The notes under the pieces: model-generated | Database searches by the model: none | The model's input: only the letters and a program-made list of their open reading frames with translations | What the model was told of the DNA's origin: nothing | Made by a program: the position numbers and the translations under genes | DNA from: Chryseobacterium gleum | GTDB taxonomy: Bacteria; Bacteroidota; Bacteroidia; Flavobacteriales_D; Sanyastnellaceae | NCBI GenBank assembly: GCA_945878835.1 | Contig: CAMCUG010000075.1 | Coordinates: 1 to 7,114, forward strand | Reading direction: 5' to 3' | Length of the DNA stretch: 7,114 nucleotides | In this document: positions 6,784 to 7,114 of the stretch, piece after piece | Layout of the letters: each line of letters starts with the position of its first letter | Numbering within the stretch: the first letter of the stretch is position 1

Positions 6784-7114
6784 AGCGCAATACGTCGTCT
6801 TCAGCGATGTCTTGAGCTGTTTGTTTTCCGATCAATTGAGAAATATCCTTCGGAGAAATTCCACTTGCTGGACGCTTCCAAGTTAAATCTTCAAAAGTAA
6901 CAACATGTCCAGCTGGCATAGCTTTCGCCGCCACCAAACTTCTTCGAGCATTTGCACGAGCAGGCGCTTCATCATCAATGGCAGTCAATTCAAATCCGCC
7001 CAACAATTCAACCGTGCGATTCATACGCGTATGGAAATGTTTGAGGTCTTCCTTATCCATCGCATGATAATGGTCGTTACCCGGCAAGGTCTTATCGTGT
7101 GTGAAGTGTTTTTC
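6767..7114 (-). CDS. NeuB-family nonulosonic acid synthase, C-terminal part (5'-partial)
   Basis: The C-terminal 115 residues of an N-acetylneuraminate synthase-type enzyme, which condenses phosphoenolpyruvate with an N-acetylated hexosamine sugar to make sialic acid or a related nonulosonic acid in the cytosol. The frame is open to the right edge, and about 225 N-terminal residues of a usual 340-350 are outside. Numbered from the edge, it begins with EKHFTHDKTLPGNDHYHAMD (1-20), the end of the TIM barrel. The His of EKHF is a known Mn ligand in Neisseria NeuB. Residues about 57-114 are the SAF (antifreeze-like) domain: RRSLVAAKAMPAGHVVTFED, then WKRPASGISPKDI, then LIGKQTAQDI. The KRP arginine appears to match the substrate-binding Arg of the family. 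KRPASGI replaces the more usual KRPGTGI. The exact sugar product cannot be told. It is transcribed leftward and converges on the DUF4956 gene; its operon partners lie off the window. Confidence 0.91.
   Translation of the reverse strand, partial: EKHFTHDKTLPGNDHYHAMDKEDLKHFHTRMNRTVELLGGFELTAIDDEAPARANARRSLVAAKAMPAGHVVTFEDLTWKRPASGISPKDISQLIGKQTAQDIAEDDVLRWNMFR

Noticed and set aside
7085..7087. TTG at 7087-7085 (minus strand) as the start of the NeuB-like gene
   Set aside because: The upstream in-frame codons read EKHFTHDKT, the conserved NeuB motif, so the gene continues past the right edge.

Overview
The window looks like a piece of a Bacteroidota chromosome. The main reason is a large SprA (Sov) gene, the outer-membrane translocon of the type IX secretion system, which is confined to that phylum. 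Supporting signs are a perfect Bacteroidota-type -7 promoter element (TAnnTTTG), starts without clear Shine-Dalgarno sequences, and moderate-to-low GC. A member of the Flavobacteriales or a relative is plausible, but the genus cannot be fixed from the sequence alone.

Layout: positions 1-5223 (+) hold the C-terminal 1,740 residues of SprA, whose start lies upstream of the window. An 88-base gap follows. It carries a weak hairpin at the sprA stop and then a candidate promoter. Positions 5312-6064 (+) encode a VTC-domain (polyphosphate polymerase-like) protein with a GTG start. Four bases later, 6069-6761 (+) encodes a multi-pass membrane protein of the DUF4956 family. These two form a compact two-gene unit. 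On the opposite strand, 6767-7114 holds the C-terminal 115 residues of a sialic-acid synthase (NeuB) family protein that enters from the right edge. It converges on the DUF4956 gene with only 5 bases between the stop codons.

How the genes relate: SprA is part of protein export and gliding machinery, and nothing here shows a functional link from it to the downstream pair. The VTC and DUF4956 genes very probably work together. The VTC protein is a soluble tunnel-domain nucleotidyl/phosphotransferase-like enzyme, and DUF4956 is a likely membrane partner with a cytosolic tail. This arrangement resembles the eukaryotic VTC complex, where the polymerase is coupled to a membrane module, but the biochemical role of the bacterial pair is an inference. 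The NeuB-like gene belongs to a separate leftward transcription unit, probably for nonulosonic acid (surface glycan) synthesis.

No RNA genes, insertion sequences, CRISPR arrays or attachment sites were seen. The window is nearly all coding, with no gene-free stretch above 88 bases. The most notable element is the VTC/DUF4956 unit with its own promoter; the rest is mostly ordinary core-type sequence.
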